DNA from: Phyllostachys edulis | Lineage: Eukaryota; Streptophyta; Magnoliopsida; Poales; Poaceae | DNA: 64,000 bases | Direction: 5' to 3' | NCBI GenBank assembly: GCA_036346405.1 | Contig: CM070568.1 | Span: forward strand, 29,981,072-30,045,071 | Shown: one piece after another, positions 10,560 through 22,600 of the stretch | Numbering within the stretch: the stretch's first letter is position 1 | Layout: the number at the start of each line of letters is the position of its first letter | Made by a program: the position numbers and the translations under genes | The notes under the pieces: model-generated | The model's input: only the letters and a program-made list of their open reading frames with translations | Told to the model about the DNA's origin: nothing | Databases searched by the model: none

Positions 10560-13500
10560 CTCGGCCGAGGAAGCACAGGAGGCACCCGACGTTGTGTTGG
10601 GTACGCTTCTTGTCAACTATCAACCTGCTACTGTCTTGTTCGATTCCGGAGCTTCTCATTCTTTTATATCAAAGTCTTTTGCGGCACTTAGTGATCTTCA
10701 AATTGTTCCCATGCATGTTCATTTGATTATTCACTCTCCGAGGTCGGAAATAAGAGCTGAAAAAGAGTGTTGGGATGCCTCTATTGAGATTGAAGGAGTA
10801 GGATTTTTGTCAAATCTTATCCTCCTCAATTCAGAAAGTTTGGATATAATACTTGGCATGGATTGGCTATCCCAACACTTGGGACAAATCGATTGTGCCA
10901 ATAAATTCATCTCCCTCACAAGTCCATCTGGCGAGCAAGTTGGAATTTCACCGAAGCTATAAGAACTGCATCTCTGTGCACTTGAAGCGAAGCTGGCTCT
11001 GAAAATTCATGAAGTCCCAGTGGTGTGTGACTTTGTGGATGTATTTCCCAAAGAATTGCCTGGGATGCCTCCAGTCCGAGACATCGAGTTTGTCATCGAG
11101 TTGCTGCTAGGTACCGCCCCGATTTCGAAGAGGCGTATCGGATGCCTCCGAATGAATTGGAGGAGTTAAAGAAACAACTTGGAGAACTTCAAGAGAAGGG
11201 TTTCATCCACCTAAGCTCATCACCGTGGGGCTGTTCTGCAATCTTTGTGAAGAAGAAGGACAAGACTCTGCGGATGTGCATTGATTACCATCCGTTGAAT
11301 GAAGTGACGGTGAAGAACAAGTACCCATTGCTCCGGATTGACGATCTCTTCGATTAATTGACCGGAGCTCGGGTATGCTCCAAGATTGATACGAGATTGG
11401 GCTATCACCAAGTCCGAATCAGATCTGAAGATATTCCGAAGACAACTTTCTCTACTCGTTACGAACTGTACGAGTATACCGTCATGTCTTTCGGCTTGAC
11501 GAATGCTCCTGCCCTGCTCATGAATCTTATGAATATGGTATTCATGGAGTATTTGGACAAGTTTGTGGTGGTCTTCATTGATGATATACTCATCTACTCG
11601 AAGAATGATGAAGAGCATGCTGAACATCTGAGGCTAGTATTGCAAAAGTTGCGTGAGCATCGGCTTTATGCGAAGTTCAGCAAGTGTGAGTTTTGGTTGG
11701 AGGAAGTGGCATTCTTGGGCTATGTTCTTTCAGTAGGAGGCATAGCCGTTGATCCTAGCAAGGTCAGCAATGTGCTTTCATGGGGTCAGCCCAAGTCGGT
11801 AACCGACGTGAGAAGTTTTCTCGGTTTAGCGGGCTACTATCGTCGCTTTATCAAGAATTTCTCTAAGATCACGAAGCCGATGACAGAGTTGCTCAAGAAG
11901 GACAAGAAGTTTGTGTGGTCCGCTGATTGCGAGAAGAGTTTCCAAGAACTCAAAAAAAAAAGATTGACCACAACTCCAGTTCTTGTTCTTCCCGATGTCC
12001 ACCGAAGCTTCGATATTTATTGCAATGCTTCTCGTTAGGGACTCGGTTGTGTTCTTATGCAAGAAGGCAAGGTGGTTGCTTATGCATCAAGACAATTGAG
12101 ACCTCATGAACTCAATTATCCAACCCATGACTTAGAATTAGCTGCAGTGGTTCATGCATTGAAGATTTGGCGATATTACCTCATTGGTAATCGTTGCGAA
12201 GTGTATTCAGACCACAAAAGTTTGAAGTATTTGTTCACCCAACCAGATCTGAACCTTAGGCAAAGAAGGTGATTGGAATTGATCAAAGATTATGACATGG
12301 GTCTCCAATATCATCCGAGTAAGGCTAATGTTGTTGCCGACGCACTTAGTCGGAAGGTTTATTGCAACACATCGATGCTCAAGGAGCAGTAGCCCGCCCT
12401 TCACGAAGAATTTCAGCAGCTCAACTTAGGAGTGGTTGAGCATGGTTTCCTCACTGCCATGGTTGTGCAACCAACTTTGGAAGATCAGATCAAGGCTGTG
12501 CAACAAACGGACGATGGGGTGAACCAAATCAAGCAGAATATCAAGAATGGGATAGCCAAGTGCTTCTTAGAAGATGACCATGGTGTGGTATGGTTCGGAT
12601 AGCGTCTTGTTGTTCCAAAGGACATGAAATTGCGGAATTTAATCCTCCATGAAGTCCATGACCCACCCTTGTCCATTTATCCCAGGGCCACAAAGATGTA
12701 TCAAGATCTCAAGCATAGATTTTGGTGGACCCGAATGAAGTGAGAGATCACAAAGTTTGTTGCCGAGTGCGACGTATGTCGTCGTGTAAAGGCCGAGCAT
12801 CAATGTCCAGCGGGTTTTCTACAACCTTTGCCCGTGCCTAAATGGAAGTGGGATTCGATCGACATGGATTTTATCATAGGTCTGCCTCGTGCATCAAAAG
12901 GGAAAGATGCCATCTGGGTTATCATTGATTGGTTGACGAAAGTAGCACATTTTCTGCTAGTGCGGGCTAAGATTTGTGTAAGTCACTTGGCGGACCTCTA
13001 CATATCCCGCATTGTGAGTTTGCACGGTGTGCCTAAGACGATTGTTTCTGATCGTGGTTCACTCTTCACCTCTCGGTTTTGGCATAGCTTGCAAGAGGCT
13101 ACGGGAACTCGTCTTTCCTTCAGCACCGCGTACCATCCACAAACCGATGGCCAAACGGAGAGAGTCAATCAAATACTTGAAGACATGCTCTGCGCTTGTG
13201 TCCTCTCCTATGGAAATAATTGGGAGAAATGCTTGCCGTTCGCCGAGTTCTCCTACAACAACAGCTTTTTAGCTAGTCTTGGTATGTCACCATTCGAGGC
13301 CTTATACGGGAGGATATGTAGAACCCCGTTAAATTGGTTGAAAACCGGCGAAAGATCATTCTTTTGCCCGGACTTGATCAATGAGGCCGAAAGTCAAGTT
13401 CGGTTGATTCGAGATCGATTACGCACAGCTCAATCAAGGCAAAAGAGCTATGCGGATCATCATCGCCTTGAGTTGAGCTTTGAGCCAAATAACTTTGTTT

Positions 13501-13905
13501 ATCTCAAAGTCTCTCCTCTGAAGGGTCATCAACGATTTGGTGTCAAAGGCAAACTAGCTCCTCGATATGTTGGACCTTACTGTATCATCGAGAAGAAATG
13601 AGCTGTGGCCTATAAGTTGGAATTGCCCGCCGCACTCGAGGAGTACACGATGTATTCCATGTGTCTCAACTGAAGAAATGCCTTCGTGTTCCAACCGAGA
13701 AAGCTCCCTTGGAAAGCCTCGATGTTCAAGAAGATTTGACATACCGTGAGCGTCCTCTTCGCATCCTTGAATAAGCTGAACGAAGAACAAGGAATCATGC
13801 CATCAAATTCCTTAAAGTTTAGTGGACAAACCATACTGAGGATGAAGCAACTTGAGAACGGGAGGATCGCCTGCGTGCGGACTACCCATCTTTCTTTTCC
13901 AAGTG
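10560..13905 (+). pseudogene. pol: pol of Tekay-type chromovirus (PR-RT-RNaseH-INT-chromodomain), broken
   Basis: Domain order: aspartic protease with FDSGASHSF (about 10638), RT with RMCIDYHPLNE and catalytic FIDDILIYS (about 11577), RNase H with YASRQLRPHELNYPTHDLEL (about 12078) and VVADALSRK, integrase with a CDVCRRVKAEH zinc region, WKWDSIDMDFI, SDRGSLF and TDGQTERVN (so the three acidic catalytic positions are present, about 12840-13170), then a chromodomain-like end encoding WTNHTEDEATWERE (about 13830). Stops at 11355, 12036, 12270, 12390, 12600, 12741 and 13599 kill it; most sit where Gln or Trp is expected. Confidence 0.88.
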
Positions 13906-13930
13906 AACGGAATCTCGGGACGAGATTCTT

Positions 13931-13945
13931 GTGGGGGGGGGGGAG
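13931..13945 (+). other. Polypurine tract of Tekay-type element
   Basis: A G run followed by AGA lies just before the 3' LTR start TGTAACATCCCG, as expected for the plus-strand primer. Confidence 0.8.
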
Positions 13946-16019
13946 ATTTGTAACATCCCGAACATGGTTTGTGTTTCAAATGTATGAAAATGAGAAGAAA
14001 TTAAAACTTTTCATACATCATGTTGTCATTTGAATTTTCTTGGAATTCTTCCAAAGGATTTCTTCATTTCAAAGAATTAATGCTTCAATTTACTTGAAGC
14101 ATCATCTTTGAAAACTTCTAAAGAAAATCTTGTGATCATACTCTGGAAATATTTTTCCTAGATTCTAGATCACCTAGTGACTCCTCTGAAAAATTTCAAA
14201 ATTTTTAGATTTATTTTGCTATTTTTCAAAATCTAGTCAAACCAATTAGATCCTTAGTCAAACCGTAGGGCAGAACCTTGAGAAATTTCTAGAGAAAAAT
14301 GCAGTACATAAAAACCTCTAGAAATTTTATACAAGGTTAATCTTAGAGTTAGGAACCTTCCGTAAAAATTTTAGAATTTTTGGAGTTGTGCAACATCTAA
14401 AAATTCCTCAAAGGCTCAGCCTGTTGTTTTCAAAACCTAGTTGCACTATTCCTTGGATTCGAACCCAAGTCGCACCGTTGAACCCAACCAACTTAGCACA
14501 TGCTCGGGCCAGTCCGAACTGGCATAGAGCTTTTGGACCGTTAGATCTCATATCAACCGTCCAGATTGATTAGGACGTTCGGACCGCCTGAACGACCATT
14601 TCAATCAAGACCGTCCAATCTCCATCGGACTGTCCGTATCACTTGGGAACGTTCGGACTATCCGAACGCGTGCGCAATCTGGACTGTCCATTTTCAATCG
14701 GACTGTCAAATTTTTTGACTCGACCATTTGACCCAACTAGCTCATTCAAACTGACCCGAGCCACTTTCGTTTGAGTCGCTGACACGGTGGGACCAACTTG
14801 TTGGCTTCGTCTCTTACCTCCCGTTGGCGCTCACGCAGAAGCTCAACGCCACACGCCCATTGCATGCTGCGCTGCCCCATCAATGCCATGAGCCACCACC
14901 CATTGCGACCACTCCTAGAGCTTCGTTGCTTAACGCAGCCTCCATTGCTGTCATCTTTCCCGGTTAAAATCCCTCCAAACCCTAGTCTCTCTTCACTTCT
15001 CCTCTTTTCGACCGAGGAGAAGGAGGCTCACATTGACACATCTTTTTGGTAAAATCCTCACCTCCAAGTCCCTTAGTTTCTTTCTTGCATGCCATTTCTA
15101 TTTTGGCTAATGCGAGCTCTTGATTTCTTGTGTAGTGCCGAACGCCTCCGTGCCATTTTCCACCCTAGAGCACGCCCCCAATGCCACCTTTGTGCCAACT
15201 TTGTCTTCGGTGAGTTTTATCCTCAATCTTGCATGTCATATCGTGTCTTTAGGTGTGACATTGAAAACCCCTCAACTAATTTGGGCAATGTGTCGCAGGA
15301 ACTCGTGGATTTTTAGTTTCCTCCATTTGTGGCCAACAAGATCCCTTTTCATCTCCTTGTCGATCCAGTAAGGCATTTCCCAATTCCACGCTCTCATACC
15401 ATCTACTGAACCTACTTGAGCTATCTTGATGCTTCATGGGTCTTTTCCTTGCTTGGGCTATTCTCTCCGCTTGGAGCCGAGCGCCGCCGTTGCCATTAAC
15501 GACATCAAGCCACCTCAGAGCTTCTTCAGACCTCTCCATCCTTTGGTAAGGTCCCTAGTAACCTTTAGATATGCATGCATGCGATTTTAGGCTCAAAACA
15601 CACTCGGGTTGCGACATGCAAGTTTGCTTGAACCTTAGCACCGCCCCTCTCCGGCTAGCCACCGGTATAGGGCATCTCAGCCGCCACCACCACCTCCAGT
15701 AGGTGCGCAACACTATTGGGAACCCGTTCATGCCCTTAGCTCACGCCGGCGTGGTCCACATCGCCGACGGTGAGCTCAGCATTGAACTCGGGTTTTTGTC
15801 GTACCCCATCAATCTCTGTAGCGAGGAGATTAAGATTTAAATCTCAGCCATTAACTTCTAATCATTAGTTAGTAATTAATGTCTGCCTTAACATGCTTTT
15901 GTGTCTATGGCATGTGGGACCCGCATATAGAAAACGATAGGTTTAAGCGTCGATTAAAGCTAGAGAATCTCACGTGTAGGACCCACCTGTCAATTAGCTT
16001 GAGTCAGAGTCCGAATTTG

Positions 16020-16275
16020 TACCTCGTTTGGACCGTACGATTTGATCTTAACGGTAGATTGTTTTGGCCGTTCGGACTGTCCAAACGTCTCTTTCGTTTG
16101 GACCGTCCGATTTCATTTTAACCGCTTATATCGTTTGAGCCGTTCGGACCACCCGAACGTACCTTTCATTTGGACGGTCCAATTTTGATTCAGCCGCCTG
16201 GATTGGTTGTGTTGTTCGGACCACCTGAATGTACCTATCACATGGACTGTCCAATTAGATCTCAACGGTCCAAAA
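16020..16275. repeat. Expanded GGACCGTCC / GTTCGGACC array in 3' LTR
   Basis: About four diverged units of roughly 62-66 bp, each with a GTTTGGACCGTCC part and a CCGTTCGGAC..CCGAACGT part. The equivalent place in the 5' LTR (about 6060-6180) has about two units. Confidence 0.7.
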
Positions 16276-17475
16276 TGTTTCAGCTCAGGGTTTACAAGAA
16301 AATCCGTATATAAGTTATTTGTGAACTGTAAAATGTTTTAAACTTCAAAACGGCATAAGTAATTCTATTTGACTCCTTTTTGCATGATTCAAATTTACTT
16401 GGGTTAAATTTTTAGAGCACTTTATTTTGGTACAGTTTTTAAGGCCGGTTACTGTTCTGTAATTTTTGTTAGTAGAATTACTTTCGGTTTAGCATTATTT
16501 CTTGCACTAAAAATTGTTTTAACTTCAAAAATGCATAAGTATTTCTCTGTAAATCCAATTTGAACAAACTCAAGCTTGTTGGTTTCCTCTGTTAGTGTAC
16601 TTTATTGTAGAATAGGTTTTGAGTATGTTGCTGCCTTTGAAAATCATATTTTACTAATGGTTTGTGCACTACTTTCATGCCTTTGAAAAATCGTAAGAAA
16701 TTCATTCTAACTCGAAATGAGGTGAATCAAATTTCATTGTTCATATCATGTGGTGCTCTATTTACCATAAAATTTTAATATTCACCACCTCTCTGGAAAT
16801 TTTCACCAAAATATTTAATTCGGATAAATAGTAACAGATAGCAATTTCCTTGGATTTTCTGGAAATCCGATTTTCAAACTACCATAACTTCCTCATACAA
16901 ACTCCAAATCAATTGATTTTTATTTATAAATTCATTTAAAATCATTCTGTACCTTATGTGAAATTTTCATGATTTTGGATGATTTTGAATTTTTGAGTAT
17001 TTTCGGTGTTATTCGTTCTTATTGTTTCTTCTCGAATCTTTTGATAGGTTCCGACGAATTCATTTAGTACCAGAGTGATCCTCTGCAGCAAGAAAGTTAT
17101 CTCCAGCAAGGCAAGAAGTTTACCTTTGGTGCACGTTGATCCTATTAATTGCGCATGCTAATATTTCAAACGTTTCAACTATATGTATGCATGCTATGTT
17201 GACAAGTTATTTCTCAGTTCGCGATAGTTAACCTGATTAGTTACATGAACTGTAAGTAAACATCTATCCTCTACTACTGAGCCTAGGATTATATTCGTTG
17301 TGATTTAGAGCTCGAAGGATGGGTTCTAGTCACTTTATATTTTATTATACGAGTTATGTTGCTTAGCACTGCTTAGAACGATAGTCTGGGGATCATCGCT
17401 TTGGCGATGGTCGATATATCATCACTTTAAATTACTTGGGGTCAGGGTACCCATGTATATATTGTATTTGAGAAA

Positions 17476-17934
17476 CTAAAACTGAAAATAAAATATTTTA
17501 GACTTGGGCACATTGGTTTTCAGGTGTGTGGATGGTGCCCGAGCCAACAAGGACCGAATTACTTGCACCACCGTACTGAGAATTTTGCGTACTAACCACA
17601 TGAGAGGGATATGGGACCTCTCTTGACTTAGTACTTTGGCGTGTGTTAGCTCCGAGTCGTAGGAGGTGGGTTGTGTGTGTTGTGTGTAAAAGGAAATGAT
17701 CTGTGTATGTTGGGTGTGATGGGGTGGGTTCCTATCTAGGTTCTCCACCTCGAGGAGCATCGGTAAGTTATCTCTCTGCTGATGACTTCGACACAACGTA
17801 TGGTTTCCATCATACGGGCGATTCGTAGTTAATACATTATATTGAAAACGTCTCATAGGACTTAGCCTTCCCGGTATACCTAAGGAAGTGTGCTCTATTG
17901 CATGGCAAAAAGGCGGTCTGGCATGTGGGTACAT
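17476..17934 (-). other. Antisense open frame inside the 3' LTR (152 codons)
   Basis: Counterpart of the 7389-7868 frame, with substitutions and small length changes but no stop over the shared ~140 codons. Function unknown. Confidence 0.4.
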
Positions 17935-18779
17935 TGGTACACCCTTGCAGGGTATAAACTATTCGAATAGCCTCGTCCTAGGTTGTGGACACGCTCAGAT
18001 ACGCCCCGTGAGAATTAGACTATAACTTTTTCATTAAAACTTGAATTCGGGTGGTACGAATGGGTAATTCGTGCTATGTTGTGGTGGCTGGTGGGAAGTC
18101 ACCACTAGAATGTTAATTATGCTTATAAATGTTTTCTCGCTGTTATTTAATCAAATAAAAAGATTTGTCAAATTGTCTTCAATCTATTATCTATTGCAAT
18201 TGAAATATTGTTTTGTGCGTTAAATGAACCCTATGACTTCTCCTTTGAATCATCTTGCATGTAGCTATGTATAGGTTTGTTATGCGTAAGTCTTGTGAGT
18301 ACATTTTTGTACTCAACTGCATTGCTAAATTGTTGTAGAGGAGGTTGACCCCCCAAGGGGTTAACTATTGTGAGACCGACTTCCTGCATGACGACTAGCT
18401 TGGTGGCCCGGTCGGTTGCCTTGTGGGTAAGGGCAAACCGGTTGGCTTTTGTTTATCGCCATCTTATGACTTTTGTTTCTGCTGTTACTTTGTTTATTTA
18501 CCTTGTCTTTTGGCCGGTCGGCCCCTTTTTATAATAACTCCATTATATGTATGTCTTTGTGATGTAAATTTGAAGACTCGATATTGTAATGACTTGTGTA
18601 TGGAACGGATGCTATATTTTTGTGAGGTGTATGTGTACCGCTCCTGGGAGGTACATGTTACATCAAGGCGCAAGATATTTGGTTTGTAATGCTAGAGTCA
18701 AGTGGTTGGCTAAGTATTACGAGCTAAATACCCCGGGTCCTCACACATGGCACATTTGGCCCACGTTCGAAGGTGAAGC

Positions 18780-19300
18780 AGTGAGCCGACAAGCCGTTGG
18801 GAGGAGAGGAGGGCGGGGCGGTGCCAGCACAGAGGAAGAAGGAGGAGGATAGGGAGGAAGAGCAGGGGGAGGCAGCGCGAAGGGAGGGGGCAGGGAGGAG
18901 AGGAGGTGGTGCGGTGCCGGCGCGGAGGTAGAAGGAGGAGGAGAGGGAGAGCCAGAGAGGAAGATGGGAGGAGGGAGGCGCGGCCGGTGCTCGTGGGAGG
19001 AGGCGGGCTGCATGAGCCGGTCAAGTGAGGGGAGGAGGCTGGGAGGAGAGGAGGAGGTGGCGCGAAGGGAGGTGGGTGAAGGGGTGCGGGCCGACGTGGA
19101 GGACGACAATGTCAGTGACTAGCGGTAGTGGCATGGCGTGCAGCAGTGCCGCACTCGGGCGCACTGCCGCATGCGGGGTAGGGGCACACAGCAGGGGGAG
19201 GAAAGGGGAGGGCCGGCGCGAGCAGCCGGGTAGGCGGGTAGGTGGCCAGGCAGTGGGCAAGCGGGAGGTAGGATCGTGGGCTGTGCCTGGCACATCACGA
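18780..19300. repeat. GA-rich, degenerate tandem repeat region
   Basis: Plus strand is a run of GGAGGAGAGGAGG-type words with a loose period near 110 bp. Open frames on both strands here are low-complexity (Pro/Ser-rich or Gly/Arg/Glu-rich) and I do not call them genes. The end (GTGCCTGGCACATCACGACCCG) may be the subterminal part of the hAT element that follows, but no terminal repeat was fixed. Confidence 0.5.
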
Positions 19301-19410
19301 CCCGACTAAAATCCAGCCATTGGGCATTTCTGCTCGTTTTTTTATTGTTTTTTTTATCGTTTGGCTCTTTAAAAATAGCAAATTTTTTTTAAAAAAATCC
19401 CATTTTTTTT

Positions 19411-19420
19411 CTATAAATAG
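19411..19420 (+). promoter_or_regulatory. Probable TATA box of the hAT gene
   Basis: CTATAAATAG lies about 260 bp before the ATG at 19677 in otherwise T/A-rich, untranslated-looking DNA. Confidence 0.5.
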
Positions 19421-19676
19421 CCACCATATCTCCCTCATTCAGCACCCATCCATTCCCCAATCTCTCTTTGAAATTATGTTGTGCAAATTCAAATTTATTG
19501 TGAGATAATTTAGTAAAATTCAAAAAAACTTTGGCAAATTTTGGAAAATTTAATTTTCGGCAACAAGTCAGCAAAAGAGGTACAATTCTATTTTTTTTGC
19601 ATACTTTTATTGTTAGTACTTGTTATGCTAAGATGAAAGTAATAATAGTGTTAGTTTCAATTTTGCAGTTTTTGTT

Positions 19677-22600
19677 ATGGACAATTACGACAACTTTGCT
19701 CTAGGTCATTACGGACTTTCACCAGAGGAAATTGTGTCCATGGAGGTGGCTGCGGCTGCGTCAATCCAACCAGAAGGGCAAGGCGGAGCTTCGTCATCAG
19801 GCTCCATGGCAGCATCAGACTCCACACCAACTGGAGCAAAGAGGTTGAGGCCGCCTGCATCGGGAGTGTGGGAGAATTTCGACAGGACAACCAAACAAGA
19901 CACACAAAGAAATGAGGTACCATATGCTATTTACAAAATTTATCGCAATGAATTTTTCTGCAGGGTCTACAAGTGGAACGGGACACTTGCTTAGACATGC
20001 TACAAGATGTCGAGCCAAGCAAGGATTGGTGATAAGGCAGACGTAGCTACAGTACAACCCCGACGGTATGGTACGTAGCTGGGACTACGATCCTGAGGTA
20101 GCCCGTTAATCTCTCTGTCGTTTAATTGCTTGTGGGGATTTACTGTTAGGCTTTGGGTATTCTGCTGCTTTCCAAAATTACATTAGGATTGCGCATAATC
20201 CTAGATTTTCTTCTGTTTCTAGACAGACAATAACTAGGGATCTAGTAAAATACTACAATAAACACCGTAATAAAATAAAGGAACTATTTAGTACGTGCAC
20301 ATTTTCGGTGGCCCTAACCTCGGACATATGGAGTGGTCAGGCTAGGGAGGATTATCTTAGTGTAGTTGCTCATTATGTTAATAACGTCTGGGTAACGGAG
20401 AAAAGAATTTTAGGTTTGAAATTAATTGATGTATCACACATGGGTGAGAATATTGCGGACTATATTATCAAAGTCGTGGAAGACTTTGGTCTTACAAATA
20501 AAATATTCTCAATTACTTTAGACAACGCCACTTCGAACTTTAGGGCCATAGATATTCTTACTCCAGTGTTGAATACATACATCGATTCCTTCTTGCTACA
20601 TCAACGATGTGCTTGTTATATTATTAACCTTATAGTCAAATGTGGTTTGAAGAGGTTGAGTCCGTATAGTAAACCTTTTTGCGATTTGATTTATTTCTTG
20701 AATAATTCTAACATAAGAATAACACAATATAAGAACTTTTGCAGGGCGATGGTGTACGTCCAAGAAAGTTCGGTTTGGACATGGAGGCAAGATGGAACTC
20801 TACTTACCCGATGCTTAAGAGTCTTGTACCATATAAGAGCATTTTTTCTATTTTTATTCAAACGCACTATCAGAGCACTGACGGTAGTATACTATTGACT
20901 GAGCAACATTGGTTCATTGCTAAGAAGATACTGCCGTTTTTAGAATTTTTTTATGAGGCCACGGTTGCTTTGTCCACTGTCTACTATCCAACATCTCCTA
21001 TCATTGTGCATAGTATTTTATAGATTGCTAATCAATTGAAAATGTATGAAAATGACTTAGTTTTACACGATGCTATTGTTGTGTGGATATCATGGGTATA
21101 TGCCCATGATCTTAGGATGATGAAACAATTGGCAATGTGGCTTTTGGTTTGAAGTTTCATGTGTTTTCGACAAAGTTTCAGATCTGTCAGGTCAGCGGCG
21201 GTCTGACCGGCTTTTGTGCTGATTGTTGTTTTAAGTGGTGAATTGATTATGGGTTAGGTCATATCCATATTTGTTATTGCATATGTGTTGCATATTGCAT
21301 GTTTTGGCTAACGTGGGTCAAGTTATGAAGAACTTGTTCCCGGATTCGTGTTTGCTTGTCTATTGCTGTGCAGGTGGCTTGCAGGTCAATGACGGTCAAC
21401 GACGAGGAGGATCGGGACTAAGCTTGGAGAGCTGAGGTCCAGAACGATCATGGATGCTGTGTGAGGTCAAGTGACTCAAGCGTGGCGCAGAATGGATAAG
21501 GATGACCGAACAGGCGGTTCGGCGATCGGTTGGATCAAGCGGCGCGAGTCGCTGGTAAGTGCTCGGTGGTGCGGTGGGATCCGGACGGAGAGACTTGACG
21601 ACATGGAGCCGTTGATCAACCTACACGTGGCGAAGCAGGCGATTGCTTCATGATCTGTGGACTCGGTCTTTTGGAATGGATCGAGAAGGGGTATTTTGGT
21701 AATTTTATCAAATACCGCCTTAGTGACCTTTTGACTAAGCCACGGCGCGGGTCGGCGCATGGTGAAGCGGTTTAGATCAATCGACGATGAAGACGGCGCT
21801 TTAATTTGCGTGCGTATGTGTGTTCCGTTGTTGTTGGGCTTTAACGGAAGCCCATTAGGTTTAGCTCTAATTCTAAAAGGGTTTTAGGGTTAAGTGCTAC
21901 CCTATAAAAGGAGCTGAGATGGAATATTCTGGTTGGGGGCTGCTTGAGAGGTAATAGGGGAGCCTTTAGTGGCGGTGCCCCCAAAAAATTGGTGCGCCTT
22001 AGCGACTGTGGCGGCTTGTTCTTCCGCCCCAAAAATTAGAAGCCCTCAGAGAAAGATGAGCTTGGCGCTGTAAGAGGTCCAAATTTGTAGCCCGATTTGA
22101 TGTTGTGTGTGTAGGTCAGGTCCGAGTTGTTGGATCTGTGTTGATTCATTTTCTATTTTTTCTTTGCTCGACTACTCTTTGTTGCGATCTGTAGCTCGAA
22201 AAATCTGGCGCCGCTGAAAATTAGACTTTCTTTCTCAGTATGTACGCCGCAAGGGCCAAATTGAAATCCTTCCTAAAAATCGGATCCGGCCGTGGCCGGT
22301 AGCCGCTGAAATCACAGATTTAGCATTTAGTTGTTTATTGTGCGAGTAGATCGTTGTTTTTCTTTGCGTGCGCCGGGTGAGCTCCTCCCTAAAAACTTGG
22401 TTTTGACAAATTGCATCTTGGTGCTTATCTCGCCATAAGTCTCGCCGCTTCTTGTCGTTTTAGATCTATTTTTCGCTTCCATCTGGCCGCCTCTCCGTAA
22501 AATCCGAACTTGGCGGCGTCTCTCCCCAGAAAAATCAGTGATCGATGTTTTGCTTTTTCTTTGTTGGCTGTTTGGCCCGGTAGAAAATGCATCCGTAGGA

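Larger units (their letters stand above)
3989..18745 (+). mobile_element. Complete Ty3-gypsy retrotransposon, Tekay/Del-type chromovirus, very long LTRs
   Basis: A 14.76-kb element with two direct LTRs of 4684 and 4797 bp, an initiator-Met primer-binding site, a G-rich polypurine tract, and gag, protease, reverse transcriptase, RNase H, integrase and chromodomain remnants in gypsy order. Both LTRs start TGTAACATCCCGAACATGG and end TCACA. The LTRs differ by roughly 6% in the opening 200 bp, implying an old insertion, and the coding region has about ten stops plus frameshifts, so it cannot move by itself. The flanks show GGCAC immediately left; GGCAC occurs on the right only three bases beyond the LTR end, so the target duplication is imperfect. 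Lineage is inferred from the RT/integrase style and the C-terminal chromodomain. Confidence 0.92.
13949..18745 (+). repeat. 3' LTR of Tekay-type element
   Basis: Collinear with 3989-8672. It is 113 bp longer, with at least part of the excess in the palindromic GGACC array near 16020-16275. It ends TCCTCACA; the following host DNA is CATGGCAC. Confidence 0.92.

Noticed and set aside
18741..19309. Long overlapping open frames on both strands
   Set aside because: They are low-complexity products of GA-rich DNA with no domain or splice support.
21090..21107. CATGGG/CCCATG inverted repeat at the start of the solo LTR as a separate regulatory site
   Set aside because: Short, imperfect in the centre and without a second copy in the window, so no function can be supported.
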